A stretch of 6,596 nt of DNA from Candidatus Njordarchaeota archaeon (GTDB taxonomy: Archaea > Thermoproteota > JANJXX01 > Panguiarchaeales > Panguiarchaeaceae), in the NCBI GenBank assembly GCA_029855985.1, contig JAGSHR010000204.1, positions 1-6,596 of the forward strand. Reading direction: 5' to 3'. Both the position numbers and the translations under genes were made by a program. The notes beneath the pieces were generated by a model that saw nothing but the letters and a program-made list of their open reading frames with translations, had not been told where the DNA came from and did no database searches. Positions 6,220 through 6,596 of this stretch are shown here, piece by piece; within the stretch, counting starts at the first letter, position 1, and each line of letters begins with the position of its first letter.

Positions 6220-6596
6220 CTACTTCTTCTTCATCGAATTTTTCATATCTTCAATTGCGTCTCGTGCAGCTTCTTTTCCTCCAAGCCCAAATGCAAGTCC
6301 TCCTGCAAGCGCAATCATGAACACCGCTCCAGTGAAGAGTGTATTGATAATTGCAGAATTAGGAATGAGAATATCTAAAGAGATAAGAATTGTAAAAATG
6401 ATGAGGATTGCACGAGAGATATTCGCAAAGAATGTTGCAGATCTCACATTGAAAAATATCGCGGAACCAAGCACAAGCTTTTTTGTAAATTCAGCGAGAG
6501 CAACTCCTGCGAGGAGAATGAGAACTGCAATGATAACTTGTGGAATGTAACTGATAAGTCCAATGAGAATAACTTTTGTTCCTTGAAGTTGAAGGA
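6220..6596 (-). CDS. Conserved TM-helix (MscS-like) membrane protein, 5' end outside window
   Basis: The open frame enters from the window edge (first whole codon at 6594) and ends at TAG 6222-6220, giving 124 visible residues. A GTG at 6474 is internal, because the upstream sequence in frame is hydrophobic and continuous. Three membrane segments are seen: about residues 8-36 (VILIGLISYIPQVIIAVLIL..), 62-78 (ILIIFTILISLDIL) and 84-106 (IINTLFTGAVFMIALAGGLA). The last runs into the signature AFGLGGKEAARDAIE and a short lysine-rich tail. GLGGKEAA after a glycine-rich helix is typical of the conserved TM-helix family (PF05552-like) related to the MscS pore region. The MscS beta domain is absent, so it is not a complete mechanosensitive channel; a pore or membrane role is inferred. 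It is not obviously linked in function to the rRNA unit. Confidence 0.82.
   Translation of the reverse strand, partial: LQLQGTKVILIGLISYIPQVIIAVLILLAGVALAEFTKKLVLGSAIFFNVRSATFFANISRAILIIFTILISLDILIPNSAIINTLFTGAVFMIALAGGLAFGLGGKEAARDAIEDMKNSMKKK

Noticed and set aside
6317..6550. Plus-strand frame of 77 codons
   Set aside because: It is a shadow of the membrane-protein gene on the minus strand, which has clear transmembrane segments and a GLGGKEAA signature.

Overview
The window is dominated by one heavily interrupted 23S rRNA gene on the minus strand (about 5811 down to 507). It is followed by a 5S rRNA gene (about 414 down to 305) and a rho-independent terminator (260-292). A strong sigma70-type promoter (6025-6052) lies directly upstream, where a 16S gene and tRNA spacer would normally be. 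The large- and small-subunit rRNA genes therefore appear to be unlinked here. The A+T-rich intergenic DNA, self-splicing introns with homing endonucleases inside 23S, further ORF-bearing rRNA insertions and a separate 23S-5S unit together suggest a Candidate Phyla Radiation / Patescibacteria genome, of the Parcubacteria kind. This assignment is an inference from gene architecture, not a phylogeny.

Aligned to E. coli 23S from memory, the gene carries five insertions totalling about 2.4 kb. Removing them leaves about 2.9 kb, a normal 23S length. In transcription order they are: (1) a 25-bp-stemmed insertion at helix 25 with a GIY-YIG ORF (4904-5215); (2) a 17-bp-stemmed insertion at helix 45 with a second GIY-YIG ORF (3956-4287); (3) a non-coding extension of about 143 nt at helix 63 (3287-3429); (4) a group I intron after U1931 with a LAGLIDADG ORF (2330-3095); (5) a group I intron after U2500, inside the peptidyl-transferase centre, with a second LAGLIDADG ORF (893-1759). 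The two group I introns show the expected terminal U/omega-G, a P1 pairing, and R/S core elements. The three stemmed insertions do not look like group I introns. They sit at variable helix tips, and helices 25 and 45 are the classical sites of RNase III-excised intervening sequences (IVSs).

Flanks: upstream of the rRNA promoter, on the same strand, is the 3' end of a membrane protein with a conserved TM-helix/MscS-like signature (6220-6596) and its own terminator. Downstream of 5S, a 35-residue single-span membrane peptide on the plus strand (151-258) converges on the 5S terminator. The first 95 bases hold only a weak candidate for the 5' end of another minus-strand gene.

The working picture is a 23S-5S transcript that needs two splicing reactions, probable RNase III-type processing at several stems, and release from a long precursor stem formed by inverted repeats around the 23S. 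Four nuclease genes depend entirely on rRNA transcription for their own expression.
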